From: Chloroflexota bacterium
GTDB lineage: Bacteria; Chloroflexota; Anaerolineae; Anaerolineales; UBA11579
Direction of reading: 5' to 3'
Assembly (NCBI GenBank): GCA_003250455.1
Contig: QKGK01000382.1
Location: forward strand, 1-5,588
Length of the DNA stretch: 5,588 bases
Shown here: in pieces, positions 4,799 to 5,588 of the stretch
How the letters are laid out: each line of letters opens with the position of its first letter
Numbering within the stretch: the first letter of the stretch is position 1
Translations under genes and position numbers: made by a program
The notes under the pieces: generated by a model
Seen by the model: only the letters and a program-made list of their open reading frames with translations
Told to the model about the DNA's origin: nothing
The model's database searches: none

Positions 4799-5588
4799 AT
4801 GAGTACAACCACTGGTAACCAATCCAAAAAAGCAGGTACCAAACCCCGCTATACGGTCGTCCCGTTCTCGTTCGAGCGCCAGGTGGTCGCTTCCACCCTG
4901 GCAGTCGGCAGCCAGCAGAAGAACATTCACGCCCTCATCGAGGTCGATATCACCGAACCGCGCCGGCTGATGCGGGAGCATAAGCAGCGCACCGGCGAAA
5001 GCCTCTCCCTGACCGCCTATGTGGTCACCTGCCTGGGACATGCTGTCGCCGCCCACCCCCACCTGAACGCCTTCCGCAAGGGAAGAAAGCTGATCCTGCT
5101 GGAGAATGTCTCCATTGGCACCCTGGTGGAGCGCGAGTTCAACGGCGAACGCGTCCCTGAAAATGTCGGCATCCGCGGCGTACAGGCCAAGACCTACCGC
5201 CAGGTCCACGACGAGATCCGCGCCATCCAGCAGCGGTCATCCTCCTCTATGGGCGAGCTTTCGGGGAGCGCATGGGTGCGCTTTATCCCCCCATTTCTGT
5301 TCAAAACCTTTGTGCGCCTGGCCTCGCGCAACCTCACCATGATGGACCGCTACGGGGTGGTCGCCGTCACCGCCGTGGGGATGTTCGGGAACCCTTCCCT
5401 TTCACTGATCCCCATCGTGGGCGGTGCCACTGTCGGGCTGGCGGTCGGCGGGATCGAACCAAAACCGGCCATCGTGGACGGTCAGCTGGTGGAGCGTGAT
5501 CACCTGCATCTCACCGCAACCTTCAACCACGAGATCGTGGACGGGGCACCAGCGGCCCGTTTCCTCAAAGATTTCTCAGAGCTGCTGG
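4799..5588 (+). CDS. 2-oxoacid dehydrogenase E2-type acyltransferase catalytic domain, no lipoyl domain (right end cut)
   Basis: An open frame of 263 codons reaches the window edge; only a few C-terminal residues are probably missing. The ATG follows Shine-Dalgarno GGAG (4788-4791) by 7 nt, and an in-frame TAG lies at 4793-4795. The sequence fits the E2 catalytic (chloramphenicol acetyltransferase-like) fold: IEVDIT at 47-52, PHLNAF at 87-92, VSIGTLVE at 104-111, VTAVGMFG at 190-197, VGLAVGGIEPKP at 212-223, and the active-site motif H244-E-I-V-D248-G249 with FLKDFSELL after it. Family enzymes move an acyl group between a thiol carrier and CoA, with His as base and Asp as structural partner. 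The protein begins only about 16 residues before the catalytic domain, so the lipoyl and E1/E3-binding domains of true E2 are absent. N243 replaces the usual Asp before the His, and the GLVVPVI-like stretch is degenerate (NGERVPENVGIRG). It may be a stand-alone acyltransferase on an unknown substrate. Confidence 0.9.
   Translation, partial: MSTTTGNQSKKAGTKPRYTVVPFSFERQVVASTLAVGSQQKNIHALIEVDITEPRRLMREHKQRTGESLSLTAYVVTCLGHAVAAHPHLNAFRKGRKLILLENVSIGTLVEREFNGERVPENVGIRGVQAKTYRQVHDEIRAIQQRSSSSMGELSGSAWVRFIPPFLFKTFVRLASRNLTMMDRYGVVAVTAVGMFGNPSLSLIPIVGGATVGLAVGGIEPKPAIVDGQLVERDHLHLTATFNHEIVDGAPAARFLKDFSELL

Noticed and set aside
1..5588. tRNA, rRNA, CRISPR array, insertion sequence or attachment site
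   Set aside because: No regularly spaced direct repeats, transposase motifs, integrase genes or tRNA-like folds were seen on reading both strands; the palindromes are single and non-periodic.

Overview
The window looks like a piece of a Chloroflexota (probably Anaerolineae-type) chromosome. The support is indirect: a large MalT-like LuxR regulator of the type that occurs in many paralogous copies in that group, a GTAGGGG...CCCCTAC hairpin repeat of a kind I associate with those genomes, GC-rich coding sequence with AT-richer spacers, and good Shine-Dalgarno sites. The assignment is an inference; no rRNA or other marker is present.

Layout. Positions 1-234 (minus strand) hold the N-terminal 78 codons of an unrecognised single-pass membrane protein that runs off the left edge. 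A divergent intergenic region (235-400) carries a long near-perfect inverted repeat and a possible promoter. Positions 401-3151 (+) encode a complete 916-aa MalT-type LuxR regulator: STAND-type ATPase, TPR-like superhelix and C-terminal HTH. Its GC content switches sharply inside the gene. Positions 3152-3515 form a gene-free spacer packed with palindromes: a REP-like nested hairpin, a perfect 14-bp-arm repeat, and an 18-bp perfect palindrome running into a T tract. A probable promoter lies at its right end.

Three + strand genes follow. The first (3516-3896) encodes a 126-aa four-helix membrane protein built from two similar halves, each with a His-Lys pair at the head of a helix. The second (3987-4784) encodes a CPBP/CAAX-type intramembrane protease. 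The third (4799 to the right edge) encodes a lone 2-oxoacid dehydrogenase E2-type acyltransferase catalytic domain with no lipoyl domain. The last two genes are 14 nt apart and almost surely co-transcribed. The first is separated from them by 90 nt that contain a strong UUCG-capped hairpin.

How the parts may work together. The LuxR protein is probably a signal-sensing activator whose ligand is unknown. Nothing in the sequence ties it firmly to the downstream trio. The trio combines a possible haem- or metal-binding membrane protein, a membrane protease and a CoA-type acyltransferase. This could be a small membrane-associated module, but no shared pathway can be read from the sequence. The most notable observations are the compositional mosaic inside the regulator, the structured spacers, the duplicated HK membrane protein and the lipoyl-less E2.
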